From the NCBI RefSeq assembly GCF_001712795.1, contig NZ_KV757675.1:1-64000 (forward strand): a stretch of 64,000 bases of DNA, written 5' to 3'. This document shows positions 41,128 through 50,854 of the stretch, one piece after another. The notes beneath the pieces are model-generated. The model did not search any database, was not told where the DNA came from, and saw nothing but the letters and a program-made list of their open reading frames with translations. Made by a program: the position numbers and the translations under genes. Each line of letters starts with the position of its first letter. Position 1 is the stretch's first letter. Source of the DNA: Nostoc sp. KVJ20 (lineage in GTDB: Bacteria > Cyanobacteriota > Cyanobacteriia > Cyanobacteriales > Nostocaceae).

Positions 41128-42414
41128 GTGGTTAGTCTGACCCTGTTAGAACCGCAACAGAAAACGCCCCTCCAGCAGTGGTGCTTTGAGAACTCCTCCA
41201 TAATTCGGATTGGTCGAGCGGCAGATAATCACGTTGTTTTAACTGATAGTTTAGTTTCGCGGCATCATCTAGAACTTAGACAAGTCGATTCTCCCGGCAA
41301 TGACGGTGGTTGGCGGCTGATTAGTCAAGGTACAAATGGGACTTTCCTCAACGGTATCCTTGTAATTCAGAGTCCGTTACCAGATAATTCCCTTTTGCAA
41401 CTTGCACAGGGAGGCCCAATACTGCAATTCCAACTTCAGGATGTAACAGTACTGGAAACTGGTTTGCGATCGCCACAACAGATGCAAGGCACAGAAGAAA
41501 ACGCCGCTGCAACGCTCTACTCAGCCCAAGGTATAGCAAATTCATCCTACATTTGCACCCACGAAGGCAACTCCCCAAACAATCTGTTTTGCATCCACTG
41601 CGGTCAACCTCTCTTGGTGCAACAGAGGATTCGCCATTATCAGGTGTTGCAAACTCTTGGGCAAGGAGGTATGGGTACTACTTATCTCGCTTGGGATGCG
41701 GCTGGTCTGATTGCGGGTATGCCACAACTTCTGGTGTTGAAGCAAATGAATGCTGATATGCTAAGAATTGCCAAAGCTCAAGAATTATTTGAGCGAGAGG
41801 CCTACACTCTCAAATCCCTTAACCATCCTGGAATTCCCAAGTATTACGATTTCTTTGTAGAAGGCGGAAAAAAATACTTGGCAATGGAACTAATCCACGG
41901 ACAAGATTTAGAGAAACGTGTCTATACTACTGGCCCAGTGACACCAAACCAAGCGATCGCTTGGATGATCCAAACCTGCGATATCTTAGACTATCTTCAT
42001 AGCCAAGAGCCTCCACTGATTCACCGCGATATTAAACCCGCCAACTTAATGGTGCGAAGTGCAGTAAATCGCATAGTGGTGCTGGATTTTGGCGCAGTTA
42101 AGGAAATTGGCACAGCGCCCGGAACTCGAATTGGTGCAGAAGGTTACTGCGCTCCTGAGCAGGAACGAGGACAACCTTTGACTCAATCTGATTTATATGC
42201 AATTGGGCCAACGCTGATTTTTCTGCTCACAGGGGAAAACCCTTTCAAGTATTATCGCCAAAGAGGGCGAAACTTCAGGTTTGATGTGGCAAAAGTTCCC
42301 ACAATTAGTTCCCAATTAAGAGATGTGATTGATCGCGCTACAGAACCATTGCCACGCGATCGCTATCAAACTGCAAAAGAATTAGCTGCGGCTTTAGCTG
42401 CCTGCAAAGTTTAG
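41128..42414 (+). CDS. FHA-domain Ser/Thr protein kinase
   Basis: A 428-residue kinase. An N-terminal FHA domain (about residues 20-100) has IIRIGRAADNHVVL, VSRHHLEL and GTNGTFLNG. A zinc-ribbon remnant (YICTHEGNSPNNLFCIHCGQ) lies near 140. The kinase domain (about 170-425) is complete: LGQGGMGTTYLAWD, the Lys in LVLKQM, HRDIKPANLMV and LDFGAVKEIG, followed by GYCAPEQE. It is a Hanks-type kinase read from GTG. Order after the PP2C gene suggests a reversible phosphorylation module; FHA may dock autophosphorylated kinase or the FHA adaptor at 19173. Confidence 0.9.
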   Translation: MVSLTLLEPQQKTPLQQWCFENSSIIRIGRAADNHVVLTDSLVSRHHLELRQVDSPGNDGGWRLISQGTNGTFLNGILVIQSPLPDNSLLQLAQGGPILQFQLQDVTVLETGLRSPQQMQGTEENAAATLYSAQGIANSSYICTHEGNSPNNLFCIHCGQPLLVQQRIRHYQVLQTLGQGGMGTTYLAWDAAGLIAGMPQLLVLKQMNADMLRIAKAQELFEREAYTLKSLNHPGIPKYYDFFVEGGKKYLAMELIHGQDLEKRVYTTGPVTPNQAIAWMIQTCDILDYLHSQEPPLIHRDIKPANLMVRSAVNRIVVLDFGAVKEIGTAPGTRIGAEGYCAPEQERGQPLTQSDLYAIGPTLIFLLTGENPFKYYRQRGRNFRFDVAKVPTISSQLRDVIDRATEPLPRDRYQTAKELAAALAACKV

Positions 42415-42444
42415 AGAGTGGGGAACAAGGGAGTGGTGAATATT

Positions 42445-42485
42445 AAAAATTCCTATTCCCTATTCCCTATTCCCTATTCCCTACT
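42445..42485. repeat. STRR (TTCCCTA heptamers)
   Basis: Five copies of TTCCCTA-type heptamers fill the gap between the kinase gene and the convergent DUF4327 gene and end at the latter's stop codon. Confidence 0.75.
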
Positions 42486-42699
42486 CCTCATCCCAAGTTT
42501 CTACAGCTAGCAATTCACTAACTGGGTCTTGCATACTAAAGCCAAAGTCAAGCAGTTCCTGTTTCCAGTGCTGCCATTCATTACCATAGAGCAAAGCGAT
42601 TTTCCAGATGCTATCGCTTGGCTTAATAATGTTCGATTCTATGAGTGATTGCACGTTGCGCTGCAATTTCACCATTGGGTGAATCACTTGCTGAGTCAT
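42481..42699 (-). CDS. DUF4327 family protein
   Basis: A 72-residue soluble protein that matches the small cyanobacterial family DUF4327: it begins MTQQVIHPMVKLQRNVQSL, continues SLIESNIIKPSDSIWKIALLYG and ends with a strongly acidic ELLAVETWDEE. The function is unknown. It is one of the conserved short proteins of Nostocales. Start at ATG 42699; stop next to an STRR. Confidence 0.85.
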   Translation of the reverse strand: MTQQVIHPMVKLQRNVQSLIESNIIKPSDSIWKIALLYGNEWQHWKQELLDFGFSMQDPVSELLAVETWDEE

Positions 42700-43629
42700 A
42701 ACCTCGATTGAATTCAGATTTTGTTGGTAAATGCTTAATTAAAACTGCTTTCCATTCTGCAATTGTTGCCGGCCCGTAGAGTGGTGTAATTTGGTAAAGC
42801 TAGTCTTAACTTTCTAACTATACCATAACAAACTCTACTAAGTTACTGGTAAATTCGGTTTTGTACGGTAATTACCACCACAAAAGTCCAATTCCACCAA
42901 GTAGTCCTTAAACTTTTTGCAGAAACTAGGCATAGGTTGAGAGGAAAGGGTTAAGGGATGAAGGGTTAAGGGATGTTTCTGTTTCCCCTTTTCCCTTTAA
43001 TCTTTCCCTATCTTCTTTTTCCTCTTTACCTTTAGCCTTTTTCCACAAGATTACAACACTACCTTTTGTAAGAGATATATTCTGGACACTGAGCAGAATC
43101 ATTATTCGTCTGTGAAGTTTCACTAAGTAGTGTGACTAAGGACGACTAGGAAAATTCTATTTGTTTTAATCACAAAAAATGTGTGTGCTTGTTGAACAAC
43201 CTATATGACAAGGGCTGGTTTGAAAGTTTTTGACTTACGGGCAAGTTTGCAATTGAGTAGAAATGTCTACTGTTTTTGTTTATTTAAACGTTATTCAGAA
43301 TATCGCAAACATCTGTCATTAGGTAGAATCATCGTAAATCTTTATATAATTTTAATGTTTTGCTCAGAGAAGAAGACTTGTAGGGTTGGTTCTGTCTAGG
43401 TGCGGGAGAGGATTTTGCTTTGAAGTATGGGAGCGATGCCTACGGCGGTAAACTACGCATGGCAAAATTGTCAGTGCAGCATGGGTTTAGCATAAAGTCC
43501 CCTTGTCTTCAGAGTCAGCATTTGAAGTTTGTGTAAAAAATTTCTAGCGAGGATGTTAGTTTCTGTTGAGCAGATGGGTATCCTCAGTACAGGAGGCTTG
43601 CTAATACCTAAGTATTTACTACAGCAAGT
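42700..43629. other. 930-bp gene-free region
   Basis: No convincing gene is seen; short frames at 42926-43123 and 43205-43399 lack features or start signals. GGGTTAAGGGATGAA occurs twice at about 42945-42975, followed by a C/T-rich block complementary in character. A short dispersed repeat with GCGATGCCTACGGCGG lies at 43429-43458. The last 60 bp should hold the promoter of the TPR protein gene. Confidence 0.5.
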
Positions 43630-44034
43630 ATGTCAGGCATGGCTGGTTCTGATGAAGAATACGTAATTATCCGTAAAAAGCAAATACAGCAGCGACAAAA
43701 AATTGTCACGATAGTTTCGTTGGTGTCGTTTATCGGCTCTACGGTATTTGCAGTGATTCCGGCAATCCAACAGGCTAGTCAATCTAAGTCAGCAATTGCG
43801 TCTCCTTCTGCTGAGTCAGTATTACAGCAACAGGCGCAGGGCTACGAGTTGGTTTTACAACGGGAACCAGAAAACCAAACAGCGCTGGAGGGATTGGTAA
43901 ATGTGCGGCTAAAGTTGAAAGATACTCAGAGTGCTATTGCACCTTTAGAAAAGTTAGTGAAGTTACGCCCTGACAGGTCAAATTACAAAGTTCTTTTAGA
44001 GCAGATTAAGAAACAACAAACTAAGAGCAATTAG
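43630..44034 (+). CDS. Single-span TPR-domain protein
   Basis: A 134-residue protein with a basic cytoplasmic N terminus (RKKQIQQRQK), one membrane span (about residues 24-45, IVTIVSLVSFIGSTVFAVIP) and two or three TPR-like helices (YELVLQREPENQTALEGLVNVRLKLKD, AIAPLEKLVKLRPDRSNYKVLLEQI). It probably holds a periplasmic or lumenal TPR scaffold. It is 38 bp upstream of the FkbM/TPR gene and may open that operon. Confidence 0.72.
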   Translation: MSGMAGSDEEYVIIRKKQIQQRQKIVTIVSLVSFIGSTVFAVIPAIQQASQSKSAIASPSAESVLQQQAQGYELVLQREPENQTALEGLVNVRLKLKDTQSAIAPLEKLVKLRPDRSNYKVLLEQIKKQQTKSN

Positions 44035-44072
44035 TAGACCGAATTTGTTGACAATAATTTGAATTATATATT

Positions 44073-45413
44073 ATGGCATTATTTCTACCCAGCTTAAAAA
44101 AAAGTGGTCATTTAGAGCAAATTCATATAACAGTAGCTGTGGTCGGCTCTCGAAAGATAGCAACACAGGATGACTATGGGAGTCAAGGTTGGCAAATATT
44201 TGCACCTAATCTTACTATCTATGGCTTTGATGCCGATGCAGAGGCTTGTGAAAAGGCGAATACTGAACTTAAAAATAGACAAATCAATTGGAATGAAAGG
44301 CATATCCCCCTGGCTCTTTGGAAGTGTGAGGGTAAATCTACACTTTATGTAACCCAAGAGCCTGCCTGTAGTTCATTATATCCCCCCAGTGAATATTATA
44401 TAGAACACTTTGTTGGCAACTCAAAACTAATAGAATTAGCTGATACTCAGGAAATTAAAACAACAACTTTAGATATTTTCTGCCAGTCAGAAAATATTAC
44501 TGAAATAGATTTTATTCAACTTGATATTCAAGGTGCAGAGCTTCAAGCATTAGAAGGAGCTGATTGGATTTTAAAGAGCGGAACTTTAGGAATTGTTAGC
44601 GAAGTTGAATTTACAGAACTGTACACAGGACAGCCTTTATTTAGTGATCTAGACCTTCATCTTAGAATGCGAGGGTTTACTTTATTTGATATTCATAATA
44701 TGAATCGTGATATTCGCAAAATGCCAATAATATCATCCAAACACCCAGGAGCATTAATTTGGGCAGATGCTTTTTACTTTCGTGATTTGATTCGAGAAGA
44801 TTTAAGTATAAACCTTAAGACACCTGAGAAAGTTTTAAAACTAGCTTGTATTGCTGATATTTTGGATTTTCCTGACTATGCTTTGGAACTTTTAACCCAT
44901 CTGACTTTGCAATATGGTGAAGACGAAAAATACAATTTTGCTGATAACATTATCGAGAGTCTTGCTTACGTTCCAGGATTGCTAAAGCAAGGAGAATCAC
45001 TAGCTTCTTTACCTGTAATTGAAAAAATTCGGGTATACAGCAGTAGTTATAAATATAAAAACTTTTCCATGCAAGAAGATTTACAAAAGCAAGCATACCA
45101 ATATTTACTACTGGGAGAATATGATCAAGCAGGAAGCATTTATGAAAACGCAATAGAGTTTGAACCTAACTTCAAGGCTAATTATTGGTACTTAGGATTA
45201 TTGCTATTGCTTCAAGATCAGGAAGTAGAAGCACATACAGCTTGGTTTCTTGGAATTGCAGAGGGTAAACCTGAAGAAATTGATATATGGATAGCAGAAC
45301 TTGTGGAAGTTCTACAAGCAGAAGCAGAGAGGAGGGAAATTATAGGGGATAAGGCATTAGCATTGACAATTCATGAAAATATCAACACTATCGTTTCCCA
45401 ATATAATGAATAG
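44073..45413 (+). CDS. FkbM-family methyltransferase with C-terminal TPR module
   Basis: A 446-residue protein. The N-terminal half is an FkbM-type SAM methyltransferase: VAVVGSRKIATQDDYG, IYGFDADAEACEKAN and TTTLDIFCQSENITEIDFIQLDIQGAELQALEGA carry the SAM contacts. The C-terminal third is a TPR module with YLLLGEYDQAGSIYENAIEFEPNFKANYWYLGLLLLLQ, then EAERREIIGDKALALTI. A very similar TPR block opens the SPINDLY-type protein at 51597, which suggests a common partner or substrate. FkbM enzymes O-methylate sugars or polyketides; here a glycan is likely from the context. Confidence 0.8.
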   Translation: MALFLPSLKKSGHLEQIHITVAVVGSRKIATQDDYGSQGWQIFAPNLTIYGFDADAEACEKANTELKNRQINWNERHIPLALWKCEGKSTLYVTQEPACSSLYPPSEYYIEHFVGNSKLIELADTQEIKTTTLDIFCQSENITEIDFIQLDIQGAELQALEGADWILKSGTLGIVSEVEFTELYTGQPLFSDLDLHLRMRGFTLFDIHNMNRDIRKMPIISSKHPGALIWADAFYFRDLIREDLSINLKTPEKVLKLACIADILDFPDYALELLTHLTLQYGEDEKYNFADNIIESLAYVPGLLKQGESLASLPVIEKIRVYSSSYKYKNFSMQEDLQKQAYQYLLLGEYDQAGSIYENAIEFEPNFKANYWYLGLLLLLQDQEVEAHTAWFLGIAEGKPEEIDIWIAELVEVLQAEAERREIIGDKALALTIHENINTIVSQYNE

Positions 45414-45540
45414 ATTAAGAGCGATCAATTAGACAAATAGTCCAAAAAAAACTTCATTGGTATGTCTAATTAGATGAGCTAGCCAAAAATACCCTCACTA
45501 GATTAAATTGTTAACACTCATAGGAGCTCAGTTAGTAAAA

Positions 45541-48500
45541 ATGACATTTATTTCATATGCCCAGAATCTTGAAGATGTTTTACTCAATAGAGTATTTAAA
45601 GATAAAATAAAAGGGTTTTATATTGATGCAGGAGCATTACATCCAACTGTTGATTCAGTAACTAAAGCTTTTTATGATATTGGATGGTCAGGAATAAATA
45701 TAGAACCAATAAAAGAATTCTATAACTTATTTGAGCAAGAGCGTTCGAGAGATATTAATTTGAATATTGCTCTAAGTAATTCAGAAGGAAACCTAGAGTT
45801 TTTTCAAGTAGTAGGACAACCCGGAAACTCTACCTTAAATAAAGAAATAGCTTATAAAATTGCCCAAGAGAAAGGTTTAGAACTTTCTCGCAACACGGTT
45901 TCTGTCAAGACTTTAGCAGAAGTCTGCAAAGAATATGTCGATCAGAAAATTGATTTTCTTAAAATTGATGTTGAAGGAGCAGAAGAGGAAGTTATTTTAG
46001 GTGGAAATTGGGATATATTTAGACCAACAATATTAGTCATAGAAACTACTTTACCAGGTACGAACATTCGCTATGAAAATAATATTCCTATTTTTTTAAT
46101 GGGAAAAGGTTATCAACAAGTTTTCTTTGATGGAATTAATGATTATTATATATCTGAAGAGTCAGGCGATTTAGCCAAATTTTTCTCTTTTCCTGTTAAT
46201 GTTTTAGATAATTATATAAATTACAGGTTGCTCGAAAAACAAAGAGCAGATCGCATAATACAAGTAAGTAGTCAAGATAATATAAATACGCAAATTGCAA
46301 GATTAATTATACCTAATACTGAAAAACTAGCAACAATATATGAATCTTCAAAAAAAGAAGATTATTTATCAGTTGTAAAGAAAGAAGGGCAAATAAAAAT
46401 AGCCTTAGATATTGCTGTACTAGGTTTAGGTACTATCCTTGAAACTGCTAAAACAGGAGTTTTTAGAGTAACAGAGTATCTTTTAAAAGGACTAATAAAA
46501 TCTCATCAGTGTGATATTTATCTATGTACGAGTATTCCTGATTTATTTAATGCTTGTCAAACTTATATCAATCAAAATTTTGAAGATTTTTATCTTCATT
46601 TATTTCAGTTTTCAGAACTAAAATACCAAAATATAGATATTTATCACTCTACTTATTATCCTTTGCCCAATAATATTTACTTTGCTACAAGAATTGTCAC
46701 AGTTTATGATTTAATTCCTATTCTTTTTCCAGAGTATTTTAATCATAATTCAGAGCATATAGTTAAAAATATTATAGATCAAATAGACAATAATGATTTT
46801 GTATGCTGTATTTCCGAATCAACGAAACAAGATATTGTTAAATATCAACCAAATCTTAATGCTAAACAAGTATTTGTTGCACATTTAGCCGCTGATAAAG
46901 AAAAATTTTATCCTTGCGACAATCAAGAATTGATTATCAAAACTAAACAAAAATATAAAATACCGGAGCAGCCTTATTTATTAACTTTATCAACCTTAGA
47001 GCCAAGAAAAAATATAGCTCATGTTATCCGTTCTTTTTTGAGATTAATTAAAAACCAGCGTATTGATGATCTTAATTTAGTATTGATAGGTACAAAAGGA
47101 TGGCAATATGAAGAAATTTTTGCAGAAATAGATAGAGCTAAAGAGTTAGAAAACCGAATTATTATTACTGGTTATGTTCCTGATGAAGATTTAGCCCCTC
47201 TCTATTCAGGTGCATTAACATTCATATATGTATCTTTATATGAAGGTTTTGGCTTACCACCATTAGAAGCCATGCAATGTGGAACTCCAGTCATAACGTC
47301 TAACACTTCTTCCTTGCCTGAAGTGGTTGAAGATGCCGGAATTATGCTTGATCCTAATGATACAATAGGGCTTTGTGATGCCATATTTAAGCTATATTGC
47401 GAACCCGAATATCGAGAAAGTTTAGCAAAAAAATCTGTTCAGCAGGCTCAATATTTTAGTTGGGATAAATATGTTCAAGAAACTATTAAAATTTACGAGT
47501 TAGCTAAAGAAAAAGCAAAAACTTTACCTAATCGTAATATTTTAATTGATGGTGTCTTTTTCCAACTCTATAAAACAGGAATTGCTAGAGTTTGGCGAAG
47601 TCTGCTAGAACAATGGTCAAATAGTGATTTTGCTCAATATATCCTAGTCTTAGATAGAGCCAATACTGCACCCAAAATAAATGGTATTCGTTATCGCACA
47701 ATTCCTGCTTACGACTATAACAATACCGAAGCTGATAAACAGATGCTTCAAGAAATCTGTGATGATGAAGAAGCAGAATTATTTATATCTTCTTACTACA
47801 CCACCCCCATTGACACCCCTTCTGTATTTATGGCTTATGACATGATTCCTGAAATACTAGGGGGAAACTTAAATGAACCTATGTGGCAAGAAAAACACAA
47901 GGGCATTAAACACGCCTGCACTTTTATTGCCATTTCTGAAAATACGGCTAAAGACTTAAGTAAATGTTTTACTGAGATACCTTTAGAATCAATTACGGTT
48001 GCTCACTGTGGAGTTGATTCGATTTTTTCTCCTGCTTCTGAAGCCGAAATTAATGCTTTTAAATATAAATATGGCATTAATAAACCATATTTCCTATTAG
48101 TTGGTATGGGTAATGGTTACAAGAACGGTACTTTATTTTTCCAAGCTTTCTCACAACTAGCCAATAGTTACGGATTTGATATTATTTGTACTGGTATTGG
48201 CGGAATGTTAGCGCTAGAGTTAAGAACCTATACATTAGGTAGTGTTGTACATCTGCTACAACTAAGTGATAAAGAACTAGCACTAGCTTATTCTGGTGCT
48301 GTGGCATTAGTTTATCCTTCTAAATATGAAGGTTTTGGAATGCCTGTATTAGAAGCAATGGCTTGTGGCTGTCCTGTTATTACCTGTCCTAATTCTTCAA
48401 TTTCAGAAGTAGCAGGAGACGCAGTAATATATGTGAATGATGATGATCCAGATGAACTAGCAAATGCGCTCTGTGAAGTGCAAAAGCCTAGTATTCGTCA

Positions 48501-49020
48501 TTCTTTAATTACTGCGGGTTTGGCACAGGCGAAAAAGTTCTCATGGACAAAAATGGCACAAACTGTAAGTTCTGCCTTGATTGATGCTACTCTTCTATCT
48601 TTAAACCTCAAGGAGCTTAATTTAATTGTTTTCCCAGATTGGTCGCAACCAGAAGAGTTAATAGGTTTAGAATTGCAAGGAGTAATGAAGGCGGTAGCAA
48701 CTCATATTGATAGTCAAAAAACTACCCTACTTATTAACACTGGTAATATCGCTGTTCAGGATGCTGAACTGTTTTTATCTAGTGTGGTTATGAATCTTTT
48801 GGTAGAACACGATTTAGATATTACTGAAGAGTTAGAGATTTCTCTAGTGGCAAACTTGGCTGATATCCAGTGGGAAGCTTTGCTACCTCGTATACATGCA
48901 AGAATTGTTTTGGAATATGAAGATACAAATGCGCTAAGTCAAGTAAAAGCAGAAACTATCACATCTTACAATATAGAAGTTTTTAGCGAAGCACAAGCTG
49001 AACAGTTTTTTTTTGCTTGA
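45541..49020 (+). CDS. FkbM methyltransferase fused to two GT4 glycosyltransferases
   Basis: A three-enzyme protein of about 1159 residues. Residues 1-230 are FkbM methyltransferase (GFYIDAGALHPTVDSVTKAF, TVSVKTLAEVC, DFLKIDVEGAEEEVILGG). Residues ~282-660 are a GT-B, family 4 glycosyltransferase (TLSTLEPRKNIAHVIRSF and YEGFGLPPLEAMQCGTPVI with the EX7E motif). Residues ~663-1006 are a second GT4 with YEGFGMPVLEAMACGCPVI. The last ~140 residues are unassigned. It probably builds and methylates part of a surface polysaccharide or glycoprotein glycan. I prefer the ATG at 45541 over a TTG at 45508. The stop overlaps the next start as TTGA, after a run of nine T. Confidence 0.85.
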   Translation: MTFISYAQNLEDVLLNRVFKDKIKGFYIDAGALHPTVDSVTKAFYDIGWSGINIEPIKEFYNLFEQERSRDINLNIALSNSEGNLEFFQVVGQPGNSTLNKEIAYKIAQEKGLELSRNTVSVKTLAEVCKEYVDQKIDFLKIDVEGAEEEVILGGNWDIFRPTILVIETTLPGTNIRYENNIPIFLMGKGYQQVFFDGINDYYISEESGDLAKFFSFPVNVLDNYINYRLLEKQRADRIIQVSSQDNINTQIARLIIPNTEKLATIYESSKKEDYLSVVKKEGQIKIALDIAVLGLGTILETAKTGVFRVTEYLLKGLIKSHQCDIYLCTSIPDLFNACQTYINQNFEDFYLHLFQFSELKYQNIDIYHSTYYPLPNNIYFATRIVTVYDLIPILFPEYFNHNSEHIVKNIIDQIDNNDFVCCISESTKQDIVKYQPNLNAKQVFVAHLAADKEKFYPCDNQELIIKTKQKYKIPEQPYLLTLSTLEPRKNIAHVIRSFLRLIKNQRIDDLNLVLIGTKGWQYEEIFAEIDRAKELENRIIITGYVPDEDLAPLYSGALTFIYVSLYEGFGLPPLEAMQCGTPVITSNTSSLPEVVEDAGIMLDPNDTIGLCDAIFKLYCEPEYRESLAKKSVQQAQYFSWDKYVQETIKIYELAKEKAKTLPNRNILIDGVFFQLYKTGIARVWRSLLEQWSNSDFAQYILVLDRANTAPKINGIRYRTIPAYDYNNTEADKQMLQEICDDEEAELFISSYYTTPIDTPSVFMAYDMIPEILGGNLNEPMWQEKHKGIKHACTFIAISENTAKDLSKCFTEIPLESITVAHCGVDSIFSPASEAEINAFKYKYGINKPYFLLVGMGNGYKNGTLFFQAFSQLANSYGFDIICTGIGGMLALELRTYTLGSVVHLLQLSDKELALAYSGAVALVYPSKYEGFGMPVLEAMACGCPVITCPNSSISEVAGDAVIYVNDDDPDELANALCEVQKPSIRHSLITAGLAQAKKFSWTKMAQTVSSALIDATLLSLNLKELNLIVFPDWSQPEELIGLELQGVMKAVATHIDSQKTTLLINTGNIAVQDAELFLSSVVMNLLVEHDLDITEELEISLVANLADIQWEALLPRIHARIVLEYEDTNALSQVKAETITSYNIEVFSEAQAEQFFFA

Positions 49021-50690
49021 GCAATAAATTATTCACTGAGGGAAGATGGCAAGAAGCGATCGCACAATATCAAAAACTCCTAGAAATCCAATCAGGTGAT
49101 GTAGATATTTATTGGAACTTAAGCCATTGCTATAGACAGTTAAACCTGCTAGATGAATATTTTAATACTCTTCAACAAGGAATTAAGCTTTACCCTACAG
49201 ATGAAAGACTACATTTTTCATTAATCATCGATTTGCGGCAGAATGGACGTATTCAAGAAGCAATTTTCAGTGCAGATAATGCTGCTATATGTTTCCCTGA
49301 TGATTATACTTTTCAACTCCTCAAATATTTAACAGTTCCATCAATATATGAGAATCGAGAGGAAATTAACTTTTATCGCCAACGCTATACTCAAGGACTG
49401 CAAGATTTAATTCAGCAAACATCGCTTCAAACTACAAAAGAGCAGCATAGCGCTTTGGCAGGTATAGGTCGTCTCACTAATTTTTACCTGTCATATCAAG
49501 CACAAAATGATATAGATTTGCAACGCCAATATGGAAACTTAGTGCATGAAATTATGGCTATTAACTATCCACAATGGGTCGTTCCTATATCTATGCCTAA
49601 GCTTCAGCCTAATAACAAAATTCGTATTGGTTACGTTTCTTATTACCTCCATTCTTATAGTGGAACGCTTTGGTTAACTGGGTGGTTACGTTTCTGCGAT
49701 CGCTCCAGCTTTGAAATCTATTGTTACTACATAGGAAATCAGCCAGATCCAATTACTCAACAGTTTCAACAGTACAGTGATTTTTTCCACCATATTCCTG
49801 ATAATTTATCAGCGGTCAGTGAACAGATAATTGCTGATAAATTGCATATTTTAGTCTTTCCCGAAATTGGGATGAACCCGCAAACTATGCAGATGGCAGG
49901 TCTGCGGCTTGCGCCTGTACAATGTACAGCTTGGGGACATCCGGTAACAACTGGCTTACCCACAATTGATTACTTTTTGTCTAGCGAGTTGATGGAACCA
50001 GAAAATGCCCAAGAGCATTATTCAGAAAAATTAATTCGCTTGCCTAATATTGGGGTTTCTTATCCTAAACCGTATATTCCACCAGTTATAAAAACTCGCT
50101 CAGATTTTCAGCTACCAGATGATGCAGTCATCTATTTATGCTGCCAAGCTCCTTTCAAGTATCTACCGCAATATGATTTTATTTTTGCAGAAATTGCTCA
50201 TCGCGTTCCGCAAGCTAAATTTGTGTTTTTGCGTGGTACTTTACTTCAGCCACGACTGAAGCTGGCTTTTGCTGCTATCGGTTTGAACAGCGAGGATTAT
50301 TGTGTATTTCTCAGTATTCCTGAGCGACTGGACTATCTAATGATTAACTTACTTTCAGACGTTTATCTAGATACCTTCACCTGGTCTGGTGGTAATACTA
50401 CTTTAGAAGCGATCGCTTGTAATCTCCCCATTGTTACCTGTCCTGGAGAATTTATGCGGGGTCGTCACTCTGACAGCTTCCTGAAAATGCTAGGAGTGAC
50501 AGATACTATATCTAAAAACGAAACTGAATATATTGAAATTGCTGTCAAGTTAGGACTAGACCCAACTTGGCGAGGTACTATTGCCGAAAGAATGAGCCAA
50601 AATCACGAGCGTCTATTTGATGATAAAGCTTGTGTCGCAGGTTTAGAAGCCTTTTATAAACAAGTTTGTAGTAAGCACTTCAGTGCTTAA
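49017..50690 (+). CDS. SPINDLY-type O-GlcNAc transferase-like protein
   Basis: A 557-residue GT41-like protein. TPR helices occupy the first ~110 residues (TEGRWQEAIAQYQKLLEIQSGDVDIYWNLSHCYRQ). The catalytic GT-B part runs from about residue 200: NKIRIGYVSYYLHSYSGTLWLTGWL, VQCTAWGHPVTTGLPTIDYFLSSELM, APFKYLPQYDFIFAEIAHRVP and YLDTFTWSGGNTTLEAI. Bacterial SPINDLY/OGT homologues attach GlcNAc or other sugars to proteins. It starts at a TTG that overlaps the previous stop by 4 bp, so translation is probably coupled. Its last seven codons and stop lie inside a REP-like repeat. Confidence 0.84.
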   Translation: MSNKLFTEGRWQEAIAQYQKLLEIQSGDVDIYWNLSHCYRQLNLLDEYFNTLQQGIKLYPTDERLHFSLIIDLRQNGRIQEAIFSADNAAICFPDDYTFQLLKYLTVPSIYENREEINFYRQRYTQGLQDLIQQTSLQTTKEQHSALAGIGRLTNFYLSYQAQNDIDLQRQYGNLVHEIMAINYPQWVVPISMPKLQPNNKIRIGYVSYYLHSYSGTLWLTGWLRFCDRSSFEIYCYYIGNQPDPITQQFQQYSDFFHHIPDNLSAVSEQIIADKLHILVFPEIGMNPQTMQMAGLRLAPVQCTAWGHPVTTGLPTIDYFLSSELMEPENAQEHYSEKLIRLPNIGVSYPKPYIPPVIKTRSDFQLPDDAVIYLCCQAPFKYLPQYDFIFAEIAHRVPQAKFVFLRGTLLQPRLKLAFAAIGLNSEDYCVFLSIPERLDYLMINLLSDVYLDTFTWSGGNTTLEAIACNLPIVTCPGEFMRGRHSDSFLKMLGVTDTISKNETEYIEIAVKLGLDPTWRGTIAERMSQNHERLFDDKACVAGLEAFYKQVCSKHFSA

Positions 50691-50847
50691 ATTTGTATTT
50701 ACAGAGGAGTACTAAAGTCTTCACTACGAACTTTTGAATTGTTTGTAGTAAGCACTTCAGTGCTTAAATTTGTATTTACAAAGGAGGAGGACTAAAGTCC
50801 TCACTACGAACTTTTGAATTGTTTGTAGTAAGCACTTCAGTGCTAAA
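50665..50847. repeat. REP-like repeat array upstream of the RAYT
   Basis: Two tandem units of 77 bp (50665-50741) and 80 bp (50742-50821), plus the first 26 bp of a third. Each carries two palindromes: GTAGTAAGCACTTCAGTGCT, and GGACTAAAGTCCTCACTACG in inverse orientation. The first unit overlaps the end of the O-GlcNAc transferase ORF and provides its last residues (VCSKHFSA) and stop codon. Confidence 0.85.
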
Positions 50848-50854
50848 AAAATCT

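Noticed and set aside
43205..43399. 64-codon plus-strand frame in the 930-bp gap
   Set aside because: Composition is not protein-like and there is no start signal or neighbour.
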